64,000 nucleotides of DNA from Novosphingobium barchaimii LL02 (GCF_001046635.1 NZ_KQ130452.1:608668-672667); one strand, 5' to 3'. Shown: positions 29,234 through 38,844, numbered from the stretch's first letter. Made by a program: numbers and translations. Notes: generated by a model not told the origin, from the sequence alone.

Positions 29234-29257
29234 GGTGGCGAGGTGGCGAGGTGGCGA
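29234..29257. repeat. Three tandem copies of GGTGGCGA
   Basis: The 8-bp unit GGTGGCGA is repeated three times without change in the 270-bp gap (29057-29328) between the LprI-like gene and the peroxiredoxin gene. It is upstream of the peroxiredoxin start by about 180 bp. No other signal is evident in this gap. Confidence 0.9.
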
Positions 29258-29328
29258 GGCGAAAGAGGAGCTATTTCACCGAAATCTCCCCTTTCACGTC
29301 TGTGTGTGGCCGAATTCAGGTTTGAATC

Positions 29329-30480
29329 TCAGGTGCCGCAGCTGTGGGCGGCCGACAGCAGGGCGGCGATGGCGTCGTTGGCCGTGATCGTTGCATCGGA
29401 GGAAGACTTGCCGAGATAAGTGGCATAGTATCGCACCAGTTCGCGGCGGGCCGCGTCGATCTCGGCAAGGGACACGCGGTTCGGAGCGGCGGCATCTGGT
29501 GCGCCGGCGTGGTCCGTCCGCCCCAGGCGCGCGGCGCTGAGCGCATTCCCATAGGAACGGTAGGCGGCGAAGCGTATGGTTCCTTCGCATTTCGGCCAAG
29601 TGTCGTTGATCTTGCTGTCGAGAGCGCTCAACGCGGGCGCGGGAGGCAGGGTCTGTTCGCAGTCGCTGCGTAGCACGAAGTTGTCCATCGTCGAACCGAA
29701 CACAGAATCGGTAGCCTCCAGCAGGGCAGGATGGCGCACGATCGCGGCGCATGGCAGGGTGCGGGTGATCACCGTGCCACTATCTTCAGGAAGATAAGGG
29801 CCGAGGACGTTGAGCAGCGCCGCGAAATGGCGGTCGGACAAGAAAATGTCCTCGATACGGGCAACGGTTGGCGCGCTTACCCCTGGGTTGGACAAGATCG
29901 ACCAGCCGAACGACTGGTCTTCGTTTGTGCGAAGCTTGGTCAGGTAAGGCTGGAGCAGTGCCATGATGCGTTTCTTCTTGGCCATCCGTTCAGGCGCTGA
30001 CCACTTTGCATTCACGGGCTCGCCGGCCCATAGCGCGGTTGCCTCCAGCACGGGCGCAAAGCCCGCATCGACGCGTCGCAGTATCGGCAGAGCCGTTTCC
30101 GGCGCCCGCATCAGGACGGCGGTGGCCAGTTCGCCGTTGCGGTTCCGGTAGATCGCAGCCAGGCACTTCGACATGAGCACCGTACCGACGGTTTTTTCGC
30201 AGTCCCGCATGTCCTTGAGGGTCTGGCGCTGGGTGACCAGTTCATTCGACGGGCCGGAGCCGAACGCACTTTGCCGGGCAAGGGCGAACAGCGCGGCCAT
30301 ATCGCGGTCGGCCGCCGCCAGCGCAGGATCGGCGCAGATCGCCTTTTCGACGGTGGATTGCGCGGATGCGCACGAAAAGCTGGGACTTGCCTTGTCGGCA
30401 GGGTCGGTTCGCGCCTGAGCCGGGCCTGCCGTGATGATTGCCAATCCCCAGATCATGGCAAGGTGCCTGCATACATTCAT
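29329..30480 (-). CDS. Exported protein with LprI-like N-terminal domain
   Basis: This 383-residue protein has a signal peptide ending near AQA. An LprI/DUF1311-like segment follows: SFSCASAQSTVEKAIC and ADPALAAADRDMAALF (residues 34-65), with the paired Cys seen in that domain. A second segment with DMRDCEKTVGTVLMSKC continues the pattern. The C-terminal two thirds are helical and not recognised. LprI-like domains occur in lysozyme inhibitors and other envelope proteins; the role here is unknown. It stands alone between tetR and the peroxiredoxin operon. Confidence 0.65.
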   Translation of the reverse strand: MNVCRHLAMIWGLAIITAGPAQARTDPADKASPSFSCASAQSTVEKAICADPALAAADRDMAALFALARQSAFGSGPSNELVTQRQTLKDMRDCEKTVGTVLMSKCLAAIYRNRNGELATAVLMRAPETALPILRRVDAGFAPVLEATALWAGEPVNAKWSAPERMAKKKRIMALLQPYLTKLRTNEDQSFGWSILSNPGVSAPTVARIEDIFLSDRHFAALLNVLGPYLPEDSGTVITRTLPCAAIVRHPALLEATDSVFGSTMDNFVLRSDCEQTLPPAPALSALDSKINDTWPKCEGTIRFAAYRSYGNALSAARLGRTDHAGAPDAAAPNRVSLAEIDAARRELVRYYATYLGKSSSDATITANDAIAALLSAAHSCGT

Positions 30481-30510
30481 CGAGCTTCTCCGCTTTCAAA
30501 CTTGTCCTCT

Positions 30511-31119
30511 TCAGGAGACTGTCAGCGCACCTCTCGCGCTAAGTGTCTCCATGATGCGCGCCGCTGCGAGTTCGGCGGGCTTCTCGACGCCCATCAGCGT
30601 GAACGTGCCGCCGAGCTGGAATGCGCAGTGTCCGTGTACTGCGGCGATCATGGAACTGGCGAGTGCCGAAGCATCTGCCCTTCCGTTGCCGGGAAGCACT
30701 GCTGCGACTTCGCGTGTGATGACGTCGGTGAGGTGTACCCGCTCGCTGGCCAAGGCTGTTTCCATGAGCATGCCTTCGGGGACGCGGAGTTCATCGATCG
30801 CCGCCCACAGGTTGCGATGTATCTGCGCGAAGTCGAAGTAGCCCTGCACCAAAACAAGGATGCGTTCGCGCCCCTTTGCGCCGTCCAGACGGTGTTCCAG
30901 CCATTCGGTCCACAGCCGGAACGTCCGCGCATTGATTTCCATGACAAGCCGGTCGACGTTGCCGAAGACGTGCATCACCGTGCCGACCGAATATCCGATG
31001 CGCTTGGCCACTTCGCGGGCGGAGAAGCGAGCATAGCCACCCTCGGCCATGATCTGCCGTCCGGTATCGAGGATCAACGCCTTGAGCTCATCGCGGCCGT
31101 GGTCGGATCGCCGTGCCAC
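30511..31119 (-). CDS. TetR-family transcriptional regulator
   Basis: This 202-residue regulator has a TetR helix-turn-helix at residues 10-57, with ARFSAREVAKRIGYSVGTVMHVFGNVDRLV as its recognition part; the longest part quoted is split by the turn at Gly. The C-terminal ligand domain resembles TetR_C_33 proteins. It begins three bases after the stop of the hydroxylase gene, so it is co-transcribed with it and probably controls the operon through the palindrome at 32311-32331. Confidence 0.9.
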   Translation of the reverse strand: MARRSDHGRDELKALILDTGRQIMAEGGYARFSAREVAKRIGYSVGTVMHVFGNVDRLVMEINARTFRLWTEWLEHRLDGAKGRERILVLVQGYFDFAQIHRNLWAAIDELRVPEGMLMETALASERVHLTDVITREVAAVLPGNGRADASALASSMIAAVHGHCAFQLGGTFTLMGVEKPAELAAARIMETLSARGALTVS

Positions 31120-31122
31120 TGT

Positions 31123-32262
31123 TCAATCCGCCTTGCGCACAAACGGATAGCGCATCTGCGCAAGGTAGCCGGCGGGCACCGCTTCGGGCACGCCGTAGCC
31201 CAGCGGCCATTGGCCCTTGGGGAAGTAGTGGGTGCCGAACAGGCGGTCGAGCCAGGGGAAGTGGATGGCAAAGTTCTTGTCGATACCCTCCGCCTCCAGC
31301 GCATGATGCCAGTGGTGAAAGCGCGGCACCACGATGAAGCGGCCCAGCCGGTTGAAATTCCCGCGGATGTTGGCGTGAACCAGCGAGGAATAGACGTAGA
31401 CCATGCCGATGTACGCCTGCATCACAGAGGGCAGGAAGCCCAGCGTCAGCAGCGGCAGCGAGGTAACCCCGCGCAGCAGCACGACTTCCACGAAATGCAT
31501 GCGTCCACCCGCTAACCAGTCCATCGATCGCGCGGAATGATGCACTGCATGAAAACCCCACAGGAAGGGAATGCGGTGAAACAGCCGGTGGAACCAGTAT
31601 TGCGCCAGATCGGTGAGGAACATCGCCAGCAGGAACTGCACCGCCCAGGGCAGCCCCGCGACTACGGCGCGGATGCCCGAAATTCCGGTGCCGTGGGTGT
31701 TCAGGTAGCTGGACGGCGCGAGCGCAAGGAACGTGATGAGCTGGACCAGCATCGAACTGATCAGGAAGTAGAACAGGTCTTCGCGCCATTCAGCGCGGAA
31801 CAGGCGCTGTTTCGAGCGGTGCGGAACAAGGCGTTCCAGCGGGGCGAACATGAGGCCGGTGGCGATCAGGTTCACGGCAAAGAAGTCCACCCCGAAGAAT
31901 ATGCCCCAATCGTGCATCTCGCGCGGCTGCACCGAGGCGCCGCCCAGGATCGTGCCAGCCAGCGCCACGACCAGCGCGGTCAGGCCCAGCGCCTTGCGGG
32001 GGCGCAGCAGCAGGCTGAGCAGCGCCAGTGCATAGGCGCCCAGCAATGTGGCATGAACGACTATGCGAAAGACCGGTAAGCCAAGTACGCGCGCCAATTC
32101 GGGAGTAGAAAGCCAGTCGGGCCATCGCAGGGCTGCGACGAAGCACAGTCCGGCTGCAGCCAGCAGCAGCGCGAAGAATCCCGAAAACCAGCCCGTGCCG
32201 AAGCCGCGAGCTTCGATCGGCGCTTCAAGATCGCGCACCAGCCTTTTCAGATATCCCGACAT
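31123..32262 (-). CDS. Sterol desaturase/fatty acid hydroxylase-family membrane protein
   Basis: This 379-residue integral membrane di-iron enzyme has several membrane helices and the His clusters of the fatty acid hydroxylase superfamily: HRLFH and FHAVHHS near residues 230-246, and FHHWHHALEAEG near 312. The substrate may be a lipid acyl chain or a carotenoid/hopanoid-type molecule; the sequence does not decide. The ATG at 32262 has GGGGA seven bases upstream and is preferred to the ATG at 32268. The gene forms a two-gene operon with tetR. Confidence 0.88.
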   Translation of the reverse strand: MSGYLKRLVRDLEAPIEARGFGTGWFSGFFALLLAAAGLCFVAALRWPDWLSTPELARVLGLPVFRIVVHATLLGAYALALLSLLLRPRKALGLTALVVALAGTILGGASVQPREMHDWGIFFGVDFFAVNLIATGLMFAPLERLVPHRSKQRLFRAEWREDLFYFLISSMLVQLITFLALAPSSYLNTHGTGISGIRAVVAGLPWAVQFLLAMFLTDLAQYWFHRLFHRIPFLWGFHAVHHSARSMDWLAGGRMHFVEVVLLRGVTSLPLLTLGFLPSVMQAYIGMVYVYSSLVHANIRGNFNRLGRFIVVPRFHHWHHALEAEGIDKNFAIHFPWLDRLFGTHYFPKGQWPLGYGVPEAVPAGYLAQMRYPFVRKAD

Positions 32263-32310
32263 GTTCATTCCCCAGAAGATCGAGGCACTTCTATCGGCGA
32301 AAAATAACGA

Positions 32311-32331
32311 TGTCTAATTATTTATTAGACA
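32311..32331. promoter_or_regulatory. TetR-type palindromic operator
   Basis: TGTCTAAT (32311-32318) and ATTAGACA (32324-32331) are perfect 8-bp arms around TATTT, about 50 bases upstream of the hydroxylase start. An AT-rich palindrome of this size in front of a hydroxylase-tetR operon is the expected autoregulatory site. The palindrome is seen; binding is inferred. Confidence 0.7.
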
Positions 32332-32655
32332 GTGTTCGATTGGGCTGCCCAAGGGCGACAAACCTGATCTAGAGGGCATATCAGCGCGGAGGAACGCGGC
32401 GCTGTTTGCCATGACCGGGACTTTGCCGCGAAAGGGGCCGGATAGGGCCAACACTACGATCTCGTCGCTGAGCCTTGGGTAGCCGATGTGGGAAACACGT
32501 TCGGTGAAGGTAAGCCAGTCATCCAGGTCTTTCCTGTGCCGGGAAAGGGGCTTTCGGGTGCAGCGACGTTTCCGAACCACCGGGAAGCGGTGCGGCAGCA
32601 CTGGTCCATGCGGCTCGAGCTTGCTATCCATGGCTGAAGATCATGGGAGATAGAC

Positions 32656-33177
32656 GTGCCGTTGACCCTCTATGCCGCGACAATTCCATCGTATCTGCAA
32701 ATTCTCGGCTCAGTCGAGCGGCTTGTTGGTACGGCAGAAGCCTATTGCGATGAAAAAGGTTGGTCTCCGGAAGCTCTCATCGATGCGCGGCTTGCTGACG
32801 ACATGCAGCCTTTCGCGTATCAGGTAAAGTCCACGGCGGTCCATTCCTTAGGCGCGATCGAGGGCGTTCGCAGGGGTAGTTTTTCGCCCGACAGCTCGCC
32901 GTTGCCGACCACGTTCGAGGCGCTGCGCCAGCGGGTGGGCGAGACGATAGCCAACCTGCAAGCCATCGAGCCCGACGAGGTGGAGAGCTTTATCGGGCGG
33001 GACATACGCTTCACCTTCGGCGAGAGCCATATCGACTTTCTAGCCGAGGATTTCCTGCTGTCGTTCTCGCAGCCCAACTTCTATTTTCACGCGACGACCG
33101 CGTACGACATCCTGCGGATGAAGGGTGTGCAGATCGGCAAGCGCGATTTCAACGGACGGGTCCGCAAGAAAGCATGA
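32656..33177 (+). CDS. DUF1993 family protein
   Basis: This soluble helical protein of 173 residues matches the DUF1993 pattern, a DinB-like four-helix family. It has an early YAATIPSYLQILGSVERLVGTAE block, a DMQPFAYQV block near residue 49, and FLLSFSQPNFYFHATTAYDILR near 131. The function is not known. It is transcribed alone, with the decayed bufC on the opposite strand overlapping its last 29 bases. The 390 bases before it (32263-32655) hold only the tetR palindrome. Confidence 0.82.
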   Translation: MPLTLYAATIPSYLQILGSVERLVGTAEAYCDEKGWSPEALIDARLADDMQPFAYQVKSTAVHSLGAIEGVRRGSFSPDSSPLPTTFEALRQRVGETIANLQAIEPDEVESFIGRDIRFTFGESHIDFLAEDFLLSFSQPNFYFHATTAYDILRMKGVQIGKRDFNGRVRKKA

Positions 33178-33820
33178 CCATCGGCCAGGTGCGACACTCG
33201 GGCGAGTGAGCGTGTGTGGCGACAATCAGCCCATCGGCAACCCATAGACCCAGCAGGGCTCCCGCACCAGCGACGCCCGCGGTTTCCCCGGAGCGCTCAA
33301 CCAGGGCGGCGCACAGTGTCGCGAACGAATTTCCCGCCAGCATCTGCGCGATGGCGCTGCGCTCCACCATGTCAACGGTCCGAAAGCACGGCGTGAAGTC
33401 CTTCCGCCAGACCATCAGTGCGGCCCGTTCGGGCAGTCGCTGCGCCGGCGGGGGTGTATACCCCGCAACCAGGGCAGACCAGATCGCCGTAGCGTTCGTG
33501 AAGACGTCCAGCGTCGCCAGGGAAGGCGCGAATTCGATTCCGGCCCGATCCCAATCGACCTGGGCAATCGCTGCCGGCGTCAGGGGAGCGATACCGCACG
33601 CCGTGAAGGCCTGCGCCAATGCCCATTCGATTCGGGCGAGTTCCACTATCTCGGGATCGTCGGGATATAGTCACTCCAGTGTCTCGGGGAACCCTGTCGA
33701 ATAGGCGTCCAGTGTCCAGTGCCGGGACGGTTTCGCGTCGATATGGGTGATCGCAGCCGCCAGGAATGCCTTGTCGCCCAGCCAGGAATGCACTCGCTCG
33801 AACGCTTCGGCGAGGCTCAT
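33149..33820 (-). pseudogene. Decayed bufC/HvfC-like (DUF2063) gene
   Basis: The frame starts [19 protein letters not shown] at an ATG overlapping the bufB fragment's stop, runs to FPETLE, hits an in-frame TGA at 33671-33673, and continues in the same frame as LYPDDPEIVELARIEWALAQAF to a stop at 33149. These pieces match the DUF2063 family, which partners DUF692 enzymes. The usual N-terminal 50-60 residues before the AFERVHSWLG block are missing. A truncated start plus an internal stop makes it a pseudogene, unless the stop is a sequencing error. Confidence 0.72.
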
Positions 33821-34110
33821 GCCACCCTCCGACTCATCTCGCCGCCGATGGCGCGCGCGATGTCCAGTTCGGTGAGCAGGTCGCCCAGCGGAGGGATGGC
33901 GTCGTCCCGCTCGATCATCGTTTCTACCGGACCGAGGCGGGCCATGACCGCTTCGTACAGCCTCCATACCGACGGCGGGACGGGCTGGTCGTGCGTGTCG
34001 ATCAACATCTGCGGGCCTGGGGTGTGTCCGGCCAGGTGGACCTGGCGCACGCGGTCTGCGGGGATGCCTGCGACATAGGCTTGTAGCGCTGCCCTCGAGC
34101 AACATGCAGG
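33817..34110 (-). pseudogene. Fragment of a bufB-like (DUF692/MNIO) gene
   Basis: Only the C-terminal end of a DUF692 protein is recognisable. [38 protein letters not shown] and [15 protein letters not shown] match the family's metal-site and C-terminal blocks. Upstream of about 34110 the frame runs into non-homologous sequence with a run of T. DUF692 enzymes are multinuclear iron oxidases that modify Cys-rich peptides. The stop overlaps the bufC start as ATGA, the relic of a normal operon. The following 300 bases (34121-34434) hold nothing recognisable. Confidence 0.7.
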
Positions 34111-34434
34111 TGAGGTCCAATCAAAAAAAAACCTGCGGCGCCGAAGGCGGCTGAATAAGTGCCGGACACGCTTTGGAGCGAGGAGAACCGCCTCGCGGTG
34201 TTGCGTCGGCGGTAGATCCTCGCCCCGCCCCCCGGAGCCGGAGTTCGACGTTGCCATCGCTCTTTCAAAGATGATTTGTCGAACGCCGATTACCCTGATT
34301 AGGGTGCCCGCCGAGGAAGGCACCCACGGCTTAGAATTGCTGCGCAAACTCTATTCAGTGGCCGAACTGTCCGCAGTTCTCACGCAGATCATGCGCGGGA
34401 AGGCGACAACGGCTACATATTGCGATGAGGCGGG

Positions 34435-35685
34435 CTATCGATCGGCATGCTGCCTAATTCGATCGTGCACCGTGCGTAATCTGTCTGCATCTGTGGAACT
34501 CGCCAATTGAGATTGCGCTCTCGCCAGGGCGTCGTCGGCCTCCAACATGCAGTCTTGCCGTGCCCGTGGCTCGATGGCAGCAAGGGCCGCCAGAGACTTC
34601 TGCAGGCGGATGCCCAATTCGACGGTGGCCGACCCGTCACGCGCAAGGGGTCTGTAAAGGTCCTCCAGCAAGTCCGGGAATGCGAACGCGGGCACATGGA
34701 CGCCAGGGAACGGATCGTCTCTTTCCTCGGGGTCGTGACGGAGAATGGCTGCCAGCACACGCGTGCCCGCTTCCAGCACCGCGATCGCCGTTCCCGGGTC
34801 GTTGACGGCGGGAGACAAGGCGCGCGAGCCGATCTCGGAAAGCACGACGAGCCCGAAACGCGGATCGTGGTCGAACGCGCGGTTGTTGGAAACGGTAAAA
34901 GCCTCACGGATGCGTCGCATCTGGCGATCATCCAATCGCACGGTCGTCCAGGCGATAACCCGTGCAGGATCGACGAACGTGCCAGGGAGAGCAGACAGCG
35001 TGATTTCGCCACCTATCTCCTTGGCGACCTCGGCGAGTTGGGGCGTGTCGACATGGGTGATCCTGCCAATGCCGTTATGGTGGATGCACGTTGCCCCCGA
35101 AGGAACGGCACGGCGCTCCTTCTCACCGAACCGAGGCCGCTGAGCCATCGCACGCACTGCCTGCGTGGCGGCGTGCTCCACACGTTCGATGGTGTCGCCG
35201 ACCCGGCCAAAGCGCGTGATGTGCTCGATCCAGCGCAGGAACGTCACGACGATCAACGCAATCACAAGGATCGTGCCGGCGAAAAGGATCACGCGTCCTG
35301 TTTCGCCATAGAGCCCGGTCGACAGGGCGATGATCCCGACCACGGCGAAGAGGAAGCTGCCGAGAAACGTCGCGAGCGCATTCTGGGCGGTCGTATCGTC
35401 GATCAGCAGCTGGACGGCCCGCGGTGTGATGTTGCTCGTCGCCCCGGCATAGGCAGAAACCATTGCGGTCAGCGAAAACGTTGTCACGGCCAACATGCTC
35501 GAAGCGAGGACATTGAGAATATTGTCGACGGATTTGGCACCGACCTTACCTGCGAAATCGTAGGAAATCGTGTGCCCCAGCAGGGCTCCGGCCATGGCGA
35601 GGGCCACGGCGAAGACGCAGAACAGAGCGGCCCGGAACCACATGCGCCTTGTGAGCAGGCGCACGGCCCACTGCCATCGTTTCAT
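34435..35685 (-). CDS. DUF2254 family membrane protein
   Basis: This 416-residue protein has four membrane segments in its first 160 residues, followed by a soluble C-terminal part. The blocks MLAVTTFSLTAMVSAYAGATSNITPRA near residue 63 and SRALSPAVNDPGTAIAVLE near 289 are characteristic of DUF2254. Its biochemical role is unknown. It follows the SLC13 permease and NhaA on the same strand and may belong to an ion-homeostasis cluster. The gap to the permease is 93 bp. Confidence 0.85.
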   Translation of the reverse strand: MKRWQWAVRLLTRRMWFRAALFCVFAVALAMAGALLGHTISYDFAGKVGAKSVDNILNVLASSMLAVTTFSLTAMVSAYAGATSNITPRAVQLLIDDTTAQNALATFLGSFLFAVVGIIALSTGLYGETGRVILFAGTILVIALIVVTFLRWIEHITRFGRVGDTIERVEHAATQAVRAMAQRPRFGEKERRAVPSGATCIHHNGIGRITHVDTPQLAEVAKEIGGEITLSALPGTFVDPARVIAWTTVRLDDRQMRRIREAFTVSNNRAFDHDPRFGLVVLSEIGSRALSPAVNDPGTAIAVLEAGTRVLAAILRHDPEERDDPFPGVHVPAFAFPDLLEDLYRPLARDGSATVELGIRLQKSLAALAAIEPRARQDCMLEADDALARAQSQLASSTDADRLRTVHDRIRQHADR

Positions 35686-35778
35686 TGGCTCTTTCCCGTC
35701 CGCCTGAAGGTCAAACGGGAAGCGACGGCGGGGCCTGATGTTCCATAGGTCGTTGAGCGCCGCAAAAGATCGAGCGAA

Positions 35779-37584
35779 TCAGGTAAGCGCGTAAATCGCC
35801 GCGCACGTCGCCACGCCGACGATGATGTTCATTGGCAGGCCGATCTTGACGAAATCGGCAAAGCGGTAGTCGGCGGCGGCATAGACCATAGTGTTGGTCT
35901 GGTATCCTATGGGGGTCGCAAAGCTGGCGGAGGCAGCGAACATCACGGCGATCACGAGCGGGCGCGCATCGACGCCGCTTTGCCCGGCGATGCCGATCGC
36001 GATCGGGGTCATGATGACGGCTACCGCGTTGTTGGTGACCGTCTCGGTCAAGGCGGACGTAGCGGCGTAGATGGCAAAAATCAGTGCCAGAGGCGGTAGG
36101 CCGTCCATCCATGGCGAAAGGGTATCAACGATCAGCTTGACGCTTCCGGCTTTCTCTAGTCCGAGCCCGAATGCCAGCATCGCAAAGATCAGGACGATGA
36201 CGTTGCCGTCGATGGCCGCCCACGCCTCTTCGGCATCCAGACATCTCGTCGCGAGCACGATGGCCACGCCAAGCAGCGCAAAGGCGTAGACCGGCATCAC
36301 GTTGAACGCGGCGCCAAGGATGACAAGGGCCAGGGTCAGCGCGGCGATGGGCGCCCGGTGGCGGCGGTAGCGCCGCACCCCGCTGGTATCCTCGGCGATG
36401 AAATTGGCATTTTCCCGCAACTCCGAAGCCGCCTGGTCGTCTGCGGCGACCAGCAGGCTGTCGCCAGCCCGCAGACGCGCGTTTGCAAGGTCCGGCCCGG
36501 CGAGATGGCGCGGACGGCTAAGGCCAAGAACGCGCACGCCAAGGTTGGACAGGAAGGGTATCTCCCGCATCCGGCGACCGATCGCCGGGTGGGTTGGCGC
36601 CAGTGTGATCCCCACCATTCTTACAGCTTCGTCGCGTTCGTCATGGGCAAGCCTGATCGGTCGGCCGACATTCTGCAGCCCGACCATGAAATCGTGGGAC
36701 CGCGCCAGAGCATCCAGTTCGTGAGCGCTCGTGGCCACAATGATTCGGTCGGACGATAGAATCTCCTCACCTGCCGACACGTTGCGAACGACCTGCGAGC
36801 CGCGCTTGATCCCGACCACCTTCACGGCGCCGCGCCGCAGAGCACCGAATTCGCTGAGCGGGCGGCCCGCGGCGCCGTGGAACGTCGGAAGGAGCTCAGT
36901 GATGTACTGGCGATCGCTATCCACATCGAGTTCGTCGTCGGGCCGGTTGGGCAGGAGTTTGGGTCCAAGCAGTAGAAGTGTGAGGCCGCCGCTCAGGAGG
37001 GCGACCGCACCCACGGCGGTGATTTCGAAAATGCCGAAAGGCGCAAGACCGCTTTCTTGGGCAACGCCGTCCACCAAAAGGTTGGTGGATGTACCGACGA
37101 GGGTCAGCGTGCCGCTCAGTATCGCGAGGTAGGACAGCGGGATCAGCAACCGGGTCGCGGCGATGCCCACGGTGCGGCCCAGCTTCTTGACCAGCGGGAT
37201 CAGGACCATGACGACCGGCGTGTTGTTGATGAACGCCGGCGCGAGCATGGCCGTGCCCATCAGTTCGGCCACCGTTCGTCGCGGCCGCTCCCGCGCGCGG
37301 GCTATCATGAGGCTGGCCAATGCTTCGATCGCGCCCGTCCTGATCAAGGCGCCGGACAGGATGAAGAAGGCGGCGATCGTGATCGGCGCTGGATTGGAGA
37401 AGACGGTGAGAACGTCCGCTGGGGCCAAGATTCCGGTCCCGAGCATCAGTGCGGCGCCGATCAGGGCGATCACGACAGGCGGGAAGCGCTCGAGGGCGAA
37501 GGACACGAACAGCAGCACAACCATGACGAGGCCGACAAACGGCTTGGCGTCGTGCCAGATAGACATCAAACCGTCGGGGGACAT
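35779..37584 (-). CDS. SLC13-type (Na+/anion) permease with TrkA-C domains
   Basis: This 601-residue transporter has two membrane halves (residues about 15-205 and 385-600) split by two cytoplasmic RCK/TrkA-C domains (about 215-375). LSGTLTLVGTSTNLLVDG near 154 and TETVTNNAVAVIMTPIAIG near 514 are the repeated substrate/sodium-binding loops of the divalent anion:sodium symporter family. Such hybrids transport sulfate, citrate or other dicarboxylates, and substrate choice cannot be read here. It lies between nhaA and the DUF2254 gene. Confidence 0.88.
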   Translation of the reverse strand: MSPDGLMSIWHDAKPFVGLVMVVLLFVSFALERFPPVVIALIGAALMLGTGILAPADVLTVFSNPAPITIAAFFILSGALIRTGAIEALASLMIARARERPRRTVAELMGTAMLAPAFINNTPVVMVLIPLVKKLGRTVGIAATRLLIPLSYLAILSGTLTLVGTSTNLLVDGVAQESGLAPFGIFEITAVGAVALLSGGLTLLLLGPKLLPNRPDDELDVDSDRQYITELLPTFHGAAGRPLSEFGALRRGAVKVVGIKRGSQVVRNVSAGEEILSSDRIIVATSAHELDALARSHDFMVGLQNVGRPIRLAHDERDEAVRMVGITLAPTHPAIGRRMREIPFLSNLGVRVLGLSRPRHLAGPDLANARLRAGDSLLVAADDQAASELRENANFIAEDTSGVRRYRRHRAPIAALTLALVILGAAFNVMPVYAFALLGVAIVLATRCLDAEEAWAAIDGNVIVLIFAMLAFGLGLEKAGSVKLIVDTLSPWMDGLPPLALIFAIYAATSALTETVTNNAVAVIMTPIAIGIAGQSGVDARPLVIAVMFAASASFATPIGYQTNTMVYAAADYRFADFVKIGLPMNIIVGVATCAAIYALT

Positions 37585-37650
37585 CTTGGCTCCTTGCTAA
37601 CCGTTGGGCGAGAGGTGAAACGCACGACCTGTGAGTGCGGCTTCAGGCCA

Positions 37651-38844
37651 TCACCATACGCTTGCCGCAGCCTTTGACTTTTCCCGGTCCGCCAGGCGCA
37701 ATACGGTATAGCCCAGAAGCCCCGAGAGCAGGGAGCCTGCCATGATCCCGATCTTTGCCTCGGACTGGAGGATAAGGTCTCCCGGAAAAGCAAGAAGCGC
37801 GATGAACAGGCTCATCGTGAAGCCAATCCCACATAGCAAGGCGATGCCGAACATTTGCAGCCGGCTCGCATGAGCGGGCGCATCCGCCAGGCCAAACCGG
37901 ATGGCAGCCGCCGACATCCCAAAGACGCCCACCGGCTTGCCAAGCAGCAGGCCGAGCGCCACGCCAAGGGTTACCGGCGCCGCCAGCGCCTCAGCGGGCA
38001 ACTTCAGCACGGGTACGCCAGCGTTGGCGAGCGCAAAGAGTGGCACGATCAGGAAGCCGACCGGCAGGTGGAGAAAATTCTCGAGCCGGTGAAGCGGGCT
38101 GGTCGCATCGACGTCGGACCGGCTCGGCGTAATCTCCATCGGGATTGTCAGCGCCAAGACGACGCCGGCCAGGGTCGCGTGAATTCCGGAGCGGAACACG
38201 AATACCCAAAGCAGCGCGCCCAGCAGGAGATAGGGCGTCAGGCTCCTCACTCGGAAGCGATTGAGCGCGACGAGCGCCGCCACTACTCCGCCCGCGCAGG
38301 CAAGGTCGACTACCGAAAGATCGGCGGTATAGAACATTGCGATGATGATCACCGCGCCTAGGTCGTCGATGATGGCGAGTGCGGCAAGGAAGATGCGCAG
38401 GGAGGCCGGAACCCGATTCCCCAACAGTGAGATGACCCCTAGCGCGAAAGCGATGTCGGTGGCGGCCGGGATCGCCCATCCGCGCGCCGTCGCGCCGGTA
38501 TTGAAGGCATAGAACAGCAGCGCTGGCACCGCCATTCCTCCTGCGGCGGCGATCCCGGGCAGGATCCGACGCGACCACGTGGACAACTGGCCGTCGAGCA
38601 TCTCGCGCTTGATCTCCAGCCCGACCAGCAGGAAAAAAACTGCCATCAGGGCATCGTTGATCCAGTGGGCCAGAGAAAGCGGCCCCAGATAGATGTGCAG
38701 AACCGCCTCGTATGTCCTCGCGAGCGGAGAGTTGGCGAGCACGAGCGCCACTGCTGCCGTAGCCATGAGAACAAGACCGGCGGAAGACTGGCTGTGCAAA
38801 AAGCGACGGATTGCGCTGATGCGCATGCGTGGGGTGATGGCCAT
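37651..38844 (-). CDS. nhaA: Na+/H+ antiporter NhaA
   Basis: NhaA expels sodium in exchange for protons across the inner membrane. The 397-residue protein has the family blocks [19 protein letters not shown] near residues 69-87, [19 protein letters not shown] near 123, [20 protein letters not shown] near 153 with the paired essential Asp, and [15 protein letters not shown] near 336. The start is ATG at 38844. The 320-bp gap to the next gene (38845-39164) contains no supported feature. Confidence 0.96.
   Translation of the reverse strand: MAITPRMRISAIRRFLHSQSSAGLVLMATAAVALVLANSPLARTYEAVLHIYLGPLSLAHWINDALMAVFFLLVGLEIKREMLDGQLSTWSRRILPGIAAAGGMAVPALLFYAFNTGATARGWAIPAATDIAFALGVISLLGNRVPASLRIFLAALAIIDDLGAVIIIAMFYTADLSVVDLACAGGVVAALVALNRFRVRSLTPYLLLGALLWVFVFRSGIHATLAGVVLALTIPMEITPSRSDVDATSPLHRLENFLHLPVGFLIVPLFALANAGVPVLKLPAEALAAPVTLGVALGLLLGKPVGVFGMSAAAIRFGLADAPAHASRLQMFGIALLCGIGFTMSLFIALLAFPGDLILQSEAKIGIMAGSLLSGLLGYTVLRLADREKSKAAASVW

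Noticed and set aside
32314-32631. Leftward open frame of 105 codons upstream of the hydroxylase gene
   Set aside because: No recognisable motif, no good ribosome site, arginine/proline-rich composition typical of chance frames in GC-rich DNA, and it covers the tetR palindrome.
34271-34510. Rightward 79-codon open frame between the bufB fragment and DUF2254
   Set aside because: No ribosome site or recognisable motif, and it overlaps the 3' end of the DUF2254 gene on the other strand.
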